Notes under the pieces: generated by a model
The model's database searches: none
What the model was told of the DNA's origin: nothing
The model's input: only the letters and a program-made list of their open reading frames with translations
DNA from: Luteitalea sp.
Lineage (GTDB): Bacteria > Acidobacteriota > Vicinamibacteria > Vicinamibacterales > Vicinamibacteraceae
Length of the DNA: 64,000 bases
Reading direction: 5' to 3'
Assembly (NCBI GenBank): GCA_009377605.1
Contig: WHTT01000013.1
Location: 37,122-101,121 of the forward strand
Part shown: piece by piece, positions 51,909 to 60,291 of the stretch
How positions within the stretch are numbered: position 1 is the first letter of the stretch
Layout: every line of letters starts with the position of its first letter
Made by a program: the position numbers and the translations under genes

Positions 51909-51984
51909 GGCAGAGCGGCGCGCCCGCAGGGCGCGGCGCGAGCGGAGGAACTCGGGGCGAGCCCAGCTCGAATGCAATGAGAGC

Positions 51985-52060
51985 TGGTGAGCCGCGAAGG
52001 ACTCGAACCTTCAACCCGCAGATTAAGAGTCTGCTGCTCTACCAATTGAGCTAGCGGCCC
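51985..52060 (-). tRNA. tRNA-Lys(CTT)
   Basis: The 76-nt minus-strand gene folds as a complete cloverleaf. The acceptor stem GGGCCGC pairs with GCGGCTC (one G-T wobble), the anticodon loop is CTCTTAA, the T-loop is TTCGAGT, and CCA is encoded. It is the anchor of the island and the source of the fragments at 29992 and 39809. Confidence 0.93.
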
Positions 52061-52250
52061 ACACGACTCGCGGTGGCCTTGTGAGCAGGGCGCTCACCTC
52101 CGCGAACGCCGATCGTAGCACGTGCTTCTCGTCTCGTTCAACCCTGACGGCAACCGGCGAGGGAGGGCATCGGTCACCCTCGGGCGCGCCGAGGACCGTG
52201 GTCTTTCGTGAGCCCGAAGCACCCGTGATCGCATATGCTCGACATGGCTT

Positions 52251-52694
52251 ATGACACGGGCCCGTCTCCTCCTTGCTGCCCTTGCTTTTGTCTGGATCGG
52301 CCTACTCATCGGCATTGCCATCGAGGCCATCGTGAGGTTCGATGCTCCCGGCCTGACTCGCGCGGTCGGACTGTCGGTGGGGAAGGTGGTCTTCGCGGCT
52401 ATTGCCGGCGTCGAGCGCATCATGTTCCCGATTGCCGCCATCCTGGCGTTCGTCACTCGACCGCCCAAGCTCGTACGGATCATGCTGGTCGGGATCGGGG
52501 CCGTGCTGCTCGTCGAGCAGGTGTTTCTCCTTCCTGTGCTCTCCGCGCGCGCAGACATGGTCATCCAGGGGCAGACTCCGCCGCCATCGAGCACGCACCT
52601 GCTGTACATGACAGGTGAGGTGATCAAATTGATCCTGCTCGCCGCGATGGGCTGGACGCTTCTCCGCGGTGCACAGCCCCCACGGAGCGGGTGA
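52251..52694 (+). CDS. Four-helix membrane protein, unknown
   Basis: The 147-residue product has four hydrophobic segments (about 7-30, 45-66, 75-97, 118-140) and no conserved motif known to me. It starts with ATG 190 bp past the tRNA on the other strand. The HAD gene follows in the same direction 15 bp after its stop, so they may be co-transcribed. Confidence 0.55.
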   Translation: MTRARLLLAALAFVWIGLLIGIAIEAIVRFDAPGLTRAVGLSVGKVVFAAIAGVERIMFPIAAILAFVTRPPKLVRIMLVGIGAVLLVEQVFLLPVLSARADMVIQGQTPPPSSTHLLYMTGEVIKLILLAAMGWTLLRGAQPPRSG

Positions 52695-52709
52695 TGGTAT
52701 CTTGCGACC

Positions 52710-53405
52710 ATGGAATCTTCGCACACCGACGTCGAGCGTCGGCCGGCGATTCTGTTCGATCTGGACGGCACGCTGGTCGATAGCGTCTACGAGCATGTGC
52801 TCGCCTGGCGGGAGGCGCTCGAGGCCGCGGGCATCCGCTTGTCCGTCTGGCGCATCCACCGCCGAATCGGTATGAGCGGCGGCCTGCTCATCAATGCGCT
52901 GCTTCGAGAAACGGAGGCAAAGCTGAGCGCAGACGAGGTGGTCCGCCTCCAGCGTGCGCACGCAGAGGCCTACGCTCGTCTCGTGTCTCACGTTCGACCG
53001 CTACCCGGCGCGCGCGAGCTGCTCGATTCGCTCACGAAGCTGGGTGTGCCGTGGGCCATTGCCACCAGCGGTCGGATGGAGAGCGCGCGACCGGCGCTCG
53101 AATCGTTGGGGCTGCGCCCAGACACACCGGTCATCACCCGAGACAAGGTGGCGCACGCCAAGCCAGATCCAGATCTGTTCTTGGCGGCAGCGGCGCGGCT
53201 CGGCGTCGACATCGCGCAGTCCATTGTCGTTGGCGACAGCGTGTGGGATTTGCTCGCCGCGCGCCGCGCGAACGCGCTGGGTATCGGCTTGCTCTCCGGC
53301 GGGTACGGTGAAGAGGAGCTGGTCCGAGCAGGCGCGTATCGTGTCTACGAGGACCCCGCGGGCCTCCTGCGCCATCTCGACGAAGTCGGCGTGAGGGGCG
53401 CATAG
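52710..53405 (+). CDS. HAD-superfamily phosphatase, phosphoglycolate-phosphatase-like
   Basis: The 231-residue enzyme has motif I DLDGTLVDS (nucleophile Asp near 18), a helical cap (about 25-95), motif II TSGR, motif III lysine in RDKVAHAKPDPD and motif IV GDSVWD. It hydrolyses small phosphoesters, for example phosphoglycolate or sugar phosphates. A GATACCCGG-type repeat piece lies after its stop. Confidence 0.88.
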   Translation: MESSHTDVERRPAILFDLDGTLVDSVYEHVLAWREALEAAGIRLSVWRIHRRIGMSGGLLINALLRETEAKLSADEVVRLQRAHAEAYARLVSHVRPLPGARELLDSLTKLGVPWAIATSGRMESARPALESLGLRPDTPVITRDKVAHAKPDPDLFLAAAARLGVDIAQSIVVGDSVWDLLAARRANALGIGLLSGGYGEEELVRAGAYRVYEDPAGLLRHLDEVGVRGA

Positions 53406-53431
53406 AGAAAAAGATACCCGGTTCCTTTTTC
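53406..53431. repeat. Partial AAAGGAACCGGGTA repeat
   Basis: GAAAAAGATACCCGGTTCCTTTTT shares its core with one arm of the hairpin at 8701-8749. It is a solitary half-like unit just after the HAD gene. Confidence 0.6.
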
Positions 53432-53471
53432 TGGATTGACGAGGCGACAGGGGCCATGGAAGCTTAAGGAC

Positions 53472-53933
53472 ATGATTCCTTCAGCGAGGCACCTTGTTGC
53501 AGCGCTTCTCATCGGTCTGCCTCTCGTGGGATGCAACGACGACTCACCAAGTGGTCCAGGCGTCCCCGTATTCCTATCCGGCGTATGGCGCGGAACGATC
53601 AGCCTGAACGTCGGCGCCGAGCCGCCCGTGGACGGTGAGGTCTCCTGCCTGTTTACGCCGCGGGCAGGCGGCGACGAGCCGCGCGCGGACGCGGCGTGCA
53701 ACATCCAGAGCGAGTGGCTCAACACGAGCTTTGGCGGAGAGGTGGTGCTCGACGATGCCGATCCACCAACCCCACTGCGTCTCGACACGACCTACAGCTC
53801 GCCGCGCGGTTGCAGCGGCACCCTCCATCTCGAGGGAGAGGCAACCGAGAGCCGGGTGACCGCCACCGCACGCGGCGTCGACTGCGACGAGCTCCCCTGG
53901 ACCGCTAACCTCTTGCTCACAGAGGCTCCCTAG
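53472..53933 (+). CDS. Small lipoprotein, unknown function
   Basis: The 153-residue product has a signal peptide with lipobox LVGC (Cys near 21), then a beta-rich domain (FLSGVWRGTISLNV ... CNIQSEWLNTSFGGEVVL ... CSGTLHLEGEA) with several cysteines. The start is placed at MIPSARHLVAALLIG; a longer in-frame version would add 12 residues. The antiporter gene starts two bases after its stop, so the two are linked. Confidence 0.65.
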   Translation: MIPSARHLVAALLIGLPLVGCNDDSPSGPGVPVFLSGVWRGTISLNVGAEPPVDGEVSCLFTPRAGGDEPRADAACNIQSEWLNTSFGGEVVLDDADPPTPLRLDTTYSSPRGCSGTLHLEGEATESRVTATARGVDCDELPWTANLLLTEAP

Positions 53934-53935
53934 AC

Positions 53936-55513
53936 ATGTCAGAGCTCCTGCTCGGGATGGGACTCTTCGCGGTCGTGCTGCTCGTGTCAGCACTCGCCTC
54001 CGGGATCGTCGAGCGGGCGCCGCTGTCGCTGCCCATCATCTTTCTCGGCTTCGGCTTGGTGCTCGGATGGACGAACGTGCTGCACCTCGAGCCACATCAT
54101 CCCGTGCTCGAGATCGTGGCCGTCGTGAGCCTGACGCTGGCGCTCTTCCTGGACGCCGTCAAAGTGCAAGTCGAGGAGCTGAAACGAGAATGGCGAGTGC
54201 CAGTGCTCACGCTGGGCCCTGGCACGATTCTCATCATCCTCGGGATCAGCGAAGCCGCCATCCACCTGCTTTCCCTGTCACGGCTGGAAGGATTGCTCAT
54301 TGGTGCCGTGCTGGCCTCGACCGATCCGGTCGTGCTGCGCGATGTCGTGCGCGACGCAAGGCTGCCGCGCCCCGTGCGCCGCGCCCTGAGCATCGAGGCG
54401 GGCATGAACGACCTCGTCGTCTTGCCCATCGTTCTCGTCTTGATTGCGCTGCTCACCGGGCGCGCGAGCGGTGCGGCAGACTGGGCCGGGTTGCTCGTGA
54501 AGCTGCTGGTCGTGAGCCCGCTCGTAGGCCTGATCGTGGGCGGCGCCGGCGCGCGGCTCGTCGGCGTGGTCGACCGACGCTTTCCCATTCGCCTGGAGTT
54601 CCAGGCGCTGTATGGGATCGGCCTCGTGCTCGCTGCGTACTTCGCCGGGCAGGCGGTGGGCGGCGATGGCTTCCTATCGGCGTTCTTTGCCGGTCTGGCC
54701 GTGACGGTGTTCAACATCTCGCTGTGCGAGTGCTTCCTCGACTACGGCGAGACCACCTCCGAGATGATGATGCTCATGGCCTTCATTCTCTTCGGCGTGG
54801 TGCTCTCGTCGCTCGTCACGCGCGTGGCAATCTGGCCGGCTCTGCTCCTGGCAGTGATCGCCCTCGTCGTCGTGCGTCCGCTGGTGATGCGGCTCGTCTT
54901 GCACCGCGCGCACATGAGCGGCGCCGCGCGCCGCTTCATCGGCTGGTTCGGTCCGCGCGGCTTGAACTCACTGCTCCTGGCGCTCTTGGCCGTTCAGGGC
55001 GGTGTGCCGCGAGGCGAAGAGCTGCTGGCGCTGACGGGAATCGTCGTTCTCGTCTCGGTCGTGCTGCACGGCATGTCGGCAACGCCGCTCACCAGTTGGT
55101 ACAGCCGCCGAGCTGCGGAGAGCGTGCTGGCCGAGGAGCGGGAAGCCACGTTTGGTGGGTTGTTCGAGGACACGCCCGAGGACGTCCGGGTCGTCACGCC
55201 CGAGGAGCTCGCAACCATGCTCCGAGGACCGCAGCCGCCGGTCGTGATCGATGTTCGAGCGCGTGCACACTACGAGGCCGAGCCCGAGCTGCTCGCCGGT
55301 AGCATCCGCGTAGCGCCCGATCAGGTCGAGGAGTGGGCTGCCAACCGCGCTAAAGATCGGAGCGTCGTTGCCTACTGCTCTTGACCGGACGAGGCCACGA
55401 GCGCCCGTGTGGCGCGCGAGCTCGGAGCGTTGGGATTCGAGGCGATGGCGCTTGCTGGCGGGTATCGTGCGTGGCGGGCGTTCCAGGAGGCACAGCAGGG
55501 CGCGACCGCGTAA
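53936..55513 (+). CDS. CPA1-type antiporter-rhodanese fusion with in-frame TGA (candidate selenoprotein)
   Basis: About twelve helices (residues 1-400) form a Na+/H+ antiporter-like membrane domain (ASTDPVVLRDVV, EAGMNDLVVLPIV). The C-terminus (about 415-525) is a rhodanese domain: PPVVIDVRARAHYEAEPELLAGSIRVAPDQVEEWA ... RSVVAYCS, then TGA (codon 483, 55382-55384), then PDEATSARVARELGALGFEAMALAGGYRAWRAF and TAA at 55511-55513. This rhodanese subfamily usually has YC-x-C-P, so TGA occupies the second Cys. Read as Sec, the product is 525 residues; read as stop it is 482 with a truncated rhodanese. No selenocysteine genes are in the window. Confidence 0.6.
55393..55413 (+). promoter_or_regulatory. 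Hairpin downstream of TGA, possible bacterial SECIS
   Basis: GCCAC (55394-55398) pairs with GTGGC (55409-55413); the loop GAGCGCCCGT begins with G. The loop starts about 15 bases after the TGA. Bacterial SECIS elements sit at about that distance with a G near the loop start. The stem is short, so this is only suggestive. Confidence 0.35.
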
Positions 55514-55518
55514 GACGA

Positions 55519-55890
55519 TTACGCCACGGGCGTAGGACCAACCCCGACGTACTCGACGAACTTGTTCTTCTCATCGACGCGGATCATCTGTGGAGTCACC
55601 GGCTCATCGGTGAGGCAGAACGCGACGATGATCACGGCGTCTCCAGGCTGGAAGTGCCTTGCCGCCGCGCCGTTGACGACAACTTGCCCCGACTCCTCCG
55701 GTAGCTCGATCGCATAGGTCTCAATGCGCTGGCCGTTGTTCAGATTCCAGACAGCCACCTGCTCGCCGGGGACGATATCAGTAAGGCGCATCAACGCCCG
55801 ATCGATGCCAAGGCTTCCAACGTAGCTCAGATCGGCGCCGGTTACGACCGCCCGGTGAATCTTCGACTTGCACACGATTCGCAGCTTCAT
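55519..55890 (-). CDS. panD: Aspartate 1-decarboxylase
   Basis: The 123-residue pyruvoyl enzyme begins MKLRIVCKSKIHRAVVTGADLSYVGSLGIDR. Self-cleavage is expected at Gly-Ser in YVGSLG, generating the pyruvoyl group on the Ser. It makes beta-alanine from aspartate for pantothenate and CoA. It is coupled to the upstream GRAM-like gene by an ATGA overlap. Its 3' end meets the antiporter gene tail to tail. Confidence 0.93.
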   Translation of the reverse strand: MKLRIVCKSKIHRAVVTGADLSYVGSLGIDRALMRLTDIVPGEQVAVWNLNNGQRIETYAIELPEESGQVVVNGAAARHFQPGDAVIIVAFCLTDEPVTPQMIRVDEKNKFVEYVGVGPTPVA

Positions 55891-56480
55891 CGTCGCTCCG
55901 GTTCCAGGCTCGGCCTCGCCTGTCTCATCAGGGTCTGGGCGATCAATACCCCGCAGCGAGCATCCGAAAACGAGTTGCAGTGGAAGCGATACGCCACGCC
56001 AGGCGTGACCGTGCTGACCACGATGTCCCGCTCTTCGTCGTTGATCGACAGCGCCGCGCTCCACGGCACCGCGAGCAGCGGTGATGCAAGGAATATCACC
56101 CGGCGATGGGTCAGGAACAACCGTCCAGGGCGGTGGCCGCTCTCGTCTACCGTGAACGCAGAGCAGCGGAAGTGGCAGCGGTCCGCGCCGAGGGCCTTGT
56201 GTTGATGCTCGAGGACGGGCAGTCCGTCCCGCACGAGACTCTCCTTGAGCGCGAGTAGATCGAGCGCCCCCTGTACCATCTCGAGCTCCAGCTCGACCTC
56301 CTCATCCGCGATCCCGAGCGCGCCCGGCATCTGCAACAGTCCTTCGAGCGTCGTGCGGTCGCCCGCAAGCCCCTCCTGCACCGCAGCCCTGAACTGCCGG
56401 TGCGGCCCGCTGTCACGGGCATCGGCGCCGGTCTGGCCGCGCCAGCGCCGGCTATAGGATTTGAGCCAGGAAAGTGACAC
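55887..56480 (-). CDS. Hypothetical protein with possible GRAM/PH-like domain
   Basis: The 197-residue soluble product has a helical first half and GRLFLTHRRVIFLASPLLAVPWSAALSINDEERDIVVSTVTPGVAYRFHCNSF, which resembles a GRAM or PH-like beta domain. Its function is unknown. The start MSLSWLKSYSRRW is amphipathic. It overlaps panD by four bases, but no link to CoA synthesis is evident. Confidence 0.55.
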   Translation of the reverse strand: MSLSWLKSYSRRWRGQTGADARDSGPHRQFRAAVQEGLAGDRTTLEGLLQMPGALGIADEEVELELEMVQGALDLLALKESLVRDGLPVLEHQHKALGADRCHFRCSAFTVDESGHRPGRLFLTHRRVIFLASPLLAVPWSAALSINDEERDIVVSTVTPGVAYRFHCNSFSDARCGVLIAQTLMRQARPSLEPERR

Positions 56481-56588
56481 AGAGCGTGTTCTCGCGACGA
56501 AGGCGTCCGCCGGGCATACGCATCGGGCGGCGTACTGCCCTGATCATGACACGGAACCGTCGTCGAAATGCAAGTGGCGGAAGCCATG

Positions 56589-57878
56589 TCACTCGCGCGG
56601 GCGCTTCGCGGCGAGTAGCAGTTGCGCGGTATCCGGATCGCCATCGTTGGGAGCGGGGCTGAGCCCGATCGTGGCGGTGAGCGCATTGTACAGATGGACA
56701 CTCTCGAACGGCGCAAGCTGGACGCCGCGCGGGAACGCGGGGCCGGCCGCGACAAAGATCCCGTGCATGGAGACGACCGCGGGATCGTAGCCGTGGGTGC
56801 CGAACGTGACCGGCTGCGCCGGCCGTGTGCGAGGGAGGCTTGGCAGCAGCTGCCAACCTTCGTCGACGACCCCTACAATCGGTGGGATGCGAGGATTGTC
56901 GCGATAGTGCCAATGTGCCGGCGTTTCAGCCCGTCGAAAGACGTGCAGATGCGGATGCGCGTTAGCAAGAGGGCGATAGACGTCGTCCACGTTTGCGGTC
57001 CGCGGTGTCAGGCCAAGATTCGGACCCACGTCAACGACATCGACGGTGTCGAGATCCAGGAACGCGTCGAGCGCAATGCGGCGGTCCGAGCGCACGTCTG
57101 TCATACCGTGATCGGAGACTACGGCCACATTGACAACGTCGAGCAGCCGTCGCGCCTCGAGACCATCGAGCAGGCGCCCCAGGATGCGATCGAGCGCGAC
57201 GATGGCTGCGCGCACTTCTGCGGAGCTTGGGCCAGCGTGATGTCCAGCCTGGTCAGTGTCGCTGAAGTAGCCGGCAATGAACGTCGGGCGCTCTGAGGCG
57301 GGCAGGTCCAACCAGGCGAGAATCTGGTCTACACGCGCTTGGTTGGGGAGCGCGGCATCGAACCGCTTCCAGTAGCGCGGCCGCACACCGCCGACTGGCG
57401 CTTCGGACCCTGGCCAAAACATGGTCGCCGCGCGTTGTCCCTGTCGCTGAGCGGTGACCCAGATTGGCTCGCCACGCCACCACCGTGCGTCTTCGACTGC
57501 TTGCCGATCCCTGAGGCTGAAGGAGAGGCCCGTGACCGGGTCGCGCATGCTATTTGCCACGATGCCGTGGTGCTCCGGGTAGAGCCCTGTGACAATGGTG
57601 TAGTGATTCGGGAAGGTCTTGGTTGGAAAGACGGGGATCAAACGCTCCACGGTCGTCCCGCGCGCCATGAGCCGTCGCAGGTTCGGCGTTGGCGCTTTCG
57701 TGTGATAGTCCCAGCGCCAGCCGTCGAACGACAGCAGGATCAGCGTCAGTTCGTAACCGCGGGGATTGGCCGGCCGTGAATCGACAGGTCGGAATGTTCG
57801 ACAGCTAGAGATCGCGAGCGTGAGCAGAATCAGCAGCACCAACGACAGGGAGGTGCTTTGTCGCGCTCGATTTCTCAT
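56589..57878 (-). CDS. Lipoprotein type I phosphodiesterase/nucleotide pyrophosphatase
   Basis: The 429-residue alkaline-phosphatase-superfamily enzyme starts MRNRARQSTSLSL, with signal and lipobox AISSC. Metal residues are in LLSFDGWRWDYH, nucleophile Thr in FPTKTFPNHYTIVTGLYPEHHGI, then DQAGHHAG and SDHGMTDV, as in ENPP-type enzymes. It cleaves phosphodiester or pyrophosphate bonds in the periplasm. The longer upstream opening lacks similarity. It is divergent from the PhoX gene, consistent with phosphorus acquisition. Confidence 0.88.
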   Translation of the reverse strand: MRNRARQSTSLSLVLLILLTLAISSCRTFRPVDSRPANPRGYELTLILLSFDGWRWDYHTKAPTPNLRRLMARGTTVERLIPVFPTKTFPNHYTIVTGLYPEHHGIVANSMRDPVTGLSFSLRDRQAVEDARWWRGEPIWVTAQRQGQRAATMFWPGSEAPVGGVRPRYWKRFDAALPNQARVDQILAWLDLPASERPTFIAGYFSDTDQAGHHAGPSSAEVRAAIVALDRILGRLLDGLEARRLLDVVNVAVVSDHGMTDVRSDRRIALDAFLDLDTVDVVDVGPNLGLTPRTANVDDVYRPLANAHPHLHVFRRAETPAHWHYRDNPRIPPIVGVVDEGWQLLPSLPRTRPAQPVTFGTHGYDPAVVSMHGIFVAAGPAFPRGVQLAPFESVHLYNALTATIGLSPAPNDGDPDTAQLLLAAKRPRE

Positions 57879-58059
57879 GCGTCCGCCAGGGCCAGCATAC
57901 CTCGCATCACCGCGGAGCCCAGAGCCCCGCTGACACGCGCGCCAAGTAAAAACTTCGTGTCGACGGCCGAAGTGCCGTACCGCGCTGGCCGCTTTCGTCT
58001 TACACTGTCTCCGCCCCCACGAGACCAATGACGCTCAGCCGTTCCCGCACGAGATTGCC

Positions 58060-59415
58060 ATGCTGGATCGCCGATGCTTTCTCCTCAAAGGCGCCGCCGC
58101 CGCGAGCGTCGTGGCGCCGTTGCAGGCGCTGCTCGCGCGTGCCGAGGGCGGTATTTCTCCGCGGCCCGTCACCGGGTACGGCCCGCTGAGGCCGGTCAGG
58201 GACCGTGCGACCAAGCTGCCGCTGTTGCTGTTGCCCGATGGCTTCAGCTATGTCAGCTTCGGATGGACCCGCGACTCCCTCGCGGACGAGACGCCCACGC
58301 CCCCGTTGCACGACGGGATGGCCTGTTTTGCGGCGGGAGACGACCGTGTGCGATTGGTGCGCAACCACGAGATCGCCAGTGGCGATGGGGCGTTCGCGCC
58401 GGCGCTGGCCTACGATCCCGCGGCTGGAGGAGGTACGACGACCGTCGAGTTCGACACGCGCCGCGGACGAGTGCTGCAAGCCTCGGCGAGCCTCGCGGGA
58501 ACGGTTCGCAACTGCGCAGGCGGCGCGACGCCGTGGGGCTCCTGGCTGACGTGCGAGGAGGCGATTGCGGATCCGGCGCCGGACAATCCCATGAAGAAGA
58601 CCCACGGCTGGGTGTTCGAGGTGCCGGCCGATGGCCGCGCGGTCGCCGAGCCTCTGCGAGCCATGGGACGCTTCGTGCACGAGGCGGTGGCGGTCGACCC
58701 TGCAACGGGCATCGTCTACGAGACCGAGGATCACGGAGAAGCCGGCTTCTACCGCTTCCTCCCCCGAGAGCGCGGGAAGCTCACAGCCGGCGGCACGTTG
58801 GAGATGCTGGCGGTGAAGGGACGGCCGCAGCTCGACACGCGCAAGGGTCAGCCGCGCGGCGCGACCTACGCCGTCGAGTGGGTGCGGATCGACGATCCCG
58901 AGCGCGCGCACCACGACGAGACGAAACAGGACCGACACGGTGTCTTTACACAAGGCCACGAGCAGGGCGCCGCCATCTTTGCCCGGCTGGAGGGTGCGTG
59001 GCACGGCCAGGGACGCATCTACTTCCTCGCGACCTCTGGCGGCGATGCCGAGCGCGGCCAGGTATGGGAGTACGACCCGGCCGCCGAGCGCCTGCGGCTC
59101 GTCTTCGAATCGCCGGGCGCCGATGTGCTCGACATGCCGGACAACGTGTGCGTGAGCCCGCGGGGCGGACTGTTGCTCTCCGAGGACGGTCAGGGTGAGC
59201 AGTTCGTTCGGGGTCTCACCACCGACGGTCAGATCTTCGATTTCGCTCGGAACAACGTCGTGCTCCGCGGTGAGCGCGGTTTCACAGGCGACTACCGCCG
59301 AAGTGAGATTGCAGGCGTGAACTTCAGCCCCGACGGAGAATGGCTCTTCTTCAACATTCAAACACCCGGCATTAGCATCGCTGTCACCGGACCGTGGACG
59401 CATGGAGCGCTGTAA
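58060..59415 (+). CDS. PhoX-family (DUF839) phosphatase-like protein
   Basis: The 451-residue Tat-exported protein (DRRCFLLKGAAAA signal) belongs to the PhoX/DUF839 beta-propeller family: NHEIASGDGAFA, GSWLTCEEAIADP, VHEAVAVDP, YETEDHGEAGFYRF, MPDNVCVSPRGGLLLSEDG and GVNFSPDGEWLFFNIQTPGI. PhoX enzymes bind Fe and Ca and hydrolyse phosphomonoesters. Phosphatase activity is inferred, since the family includes uncharacterised branches. Confidence 0.85.
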   Translation: MLDRRCFLLKGAAAASVVAPLQALLARAEGGISPRPVTGYGPLRPVRDRATKLPLLLLPDGFSYVSFGWTRDSLADETPTPPLHDGMACFAAGDDRVRLVRNHEIASGDGAFAPALAYDPAAGGGTTTVEFDTRRGRVLQASASLAGTVRNCAGGATPWGSWLTCEEAIADPAPDNPMKKTHGWVFEVPADGRAVAEPLRAMGRFVHEAVAVDPATGIVYETEDHGEAGFYRFLPRERGKLTAGGTLEMLAVKGRPQLDTRKGQPRGATYAVEWVRIDDPERAHHDETKQDRHGVFTQGHEQGAAIFARLEGAWHGQGRIYFLATSGGDAERGQVWEYDPAAERLRLVFESPGADVLDMPDNVCVSPRGGLLLSEDGQGEQFVRGLTTDGQIFDFARNNVVLRGERGFTGDYRRSEIAGVNFSPDGEWLFFNIQTPGISIAVTGPWTHGAL

Positions 59416-59496
59416 GGCTGATAGCGACCATGCTACCGGTTGCCTACGTGGGGCAGCTGACGATGCGCGATCCGTGCCGGACGTCGGTGGGAACGT

Positions 59497-60144
59497 TCAG
59501 GGTAGCGGCTTGACCATGATGTTCTTGTAGAACACCTTGCTCTGCGGATCGTGGCCTTGCAGCGCGAACGTGCCTCGCGACAATCTGCTACCGGCCTCCT
59601 TGGATGGCGTATCGCTGGACTCTGGCTCGGTGTAATCGGTCACGTCCTTCCCATTCACCTTCACCAACACACGCGTGCCCTGAACGATGATGTGCTGCGT
59701 GAACCACTCGTCGTCTTTCGCCGGCGCCTCGTAGTTGTCCTGGATGTTGTACAGGCTGCCGGTGCGCTTCGGATCCGTGTGACTGTTGTTGACCTGAATC
59801 TCGAAGCCGGCTTTCGGCCAGCCCTCGTCTTGGTAGGCCGTATGGAAGTACATCCCAGAGTTCGAGCCGGGCGTGGTCATGACGTCGGCCTTGAATTCGA
59901 AGTTCTCGAAGTCGTGTTCCTGTACGGGTCCCACGTAGAAGAGGTGCGCGCGCGGGCCATCGACGACGATGGCGCCGTCCTCGACCGTGAAGGTCTCCGC
60001 GTTCTCGCCGGCCTTCCAGCCCTCGAGCGTCTTGCCGTCGAACAGCGGTATCCAGCCCTCATCATCCGCCTGCTGCGTCGACGCCGCCAAGCCTGCGAGA
60101 GCCACGAATGAAGCAAGACAGAGTGTGGTGACAATCTTCTTCAT
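59497..60144 (-). CDS. Secreted DUF1080 (3-keto-disaccharide hydrolase-like) protein
   Basis: The 215-residue protein has a signal peptide (MKKIVTTLCLASFVALAGLAAS) and a concanavalin-like DUF1080 domain: WIPLFDGKTLEGWKAG, DFENFEFKADVMTTPGSNSGMYFHT, GFEIQVNNSHTDPKRTGSLY. DUF1080 members are often linked to 3-keto sugar metabolism. ATG at 60144 is chosen by the signal peptide. It is divergent from the sugar isomerase gene. Confidence 0.87.
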   Translation of the reverse strand: MKKIVTTLCLASFVALAGLAASTQQADDEGWIPLFDGKTLEGWKAGENAETFTVEDGAIVVDGPRAHLFYVGPVQEHDFENFEFKADVMTTPGSNSGMYFHTAYQDEGWPKAGFEIQVNNSHTDPKRTGSLYNIQDNYEAPAKDDEWFTQHIIVQGTRVLVKVNGKDVTDYTEPESSDTPSKEAGSRLSRGTFALQGHDPQSKVFYKNIMVKPLP

Positions 60145-60291
60145 GCTGCACAGTCTACTCGTTCTTGCGGGCCGCGCAAGGGTTCCGGAGGGGAGCGTAC
60201 ATCCCGACGGGCGTTTCCGCATAGAATCGACGACGGCACGGAGGCGTCGATGGCGCCACGGCCGCGAGCGGTCCAGCGATGAGGTTCATAC

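Larger units (their letters stand above)
29992..51985. mobile_element. Decayed composite genomic island at tRNA-Lys
   Basis: The region is bounded by tRNA-Lys 3' fragments at 29992 and 39809 and the intact tRNA at 51985-52060. It carries a tyrosine integrase remnant beside the tRNA, at least five toxin-antitoxin modules, IS21 and a serine-recombinase element, and many truncated genes. The two intervals (about 9.8 and 12.2 kb) look like successive insertions at the same tRNA. Limits are inferred from the repeats. Confidence 0.65.

Noticed and set aside
58000..59403. 467-codon frame antisense to the PhoX gene
   Set aside because: The sense strand encodes clear PhoX motifs and a Tat signal; the antisense frame is low-complexity.
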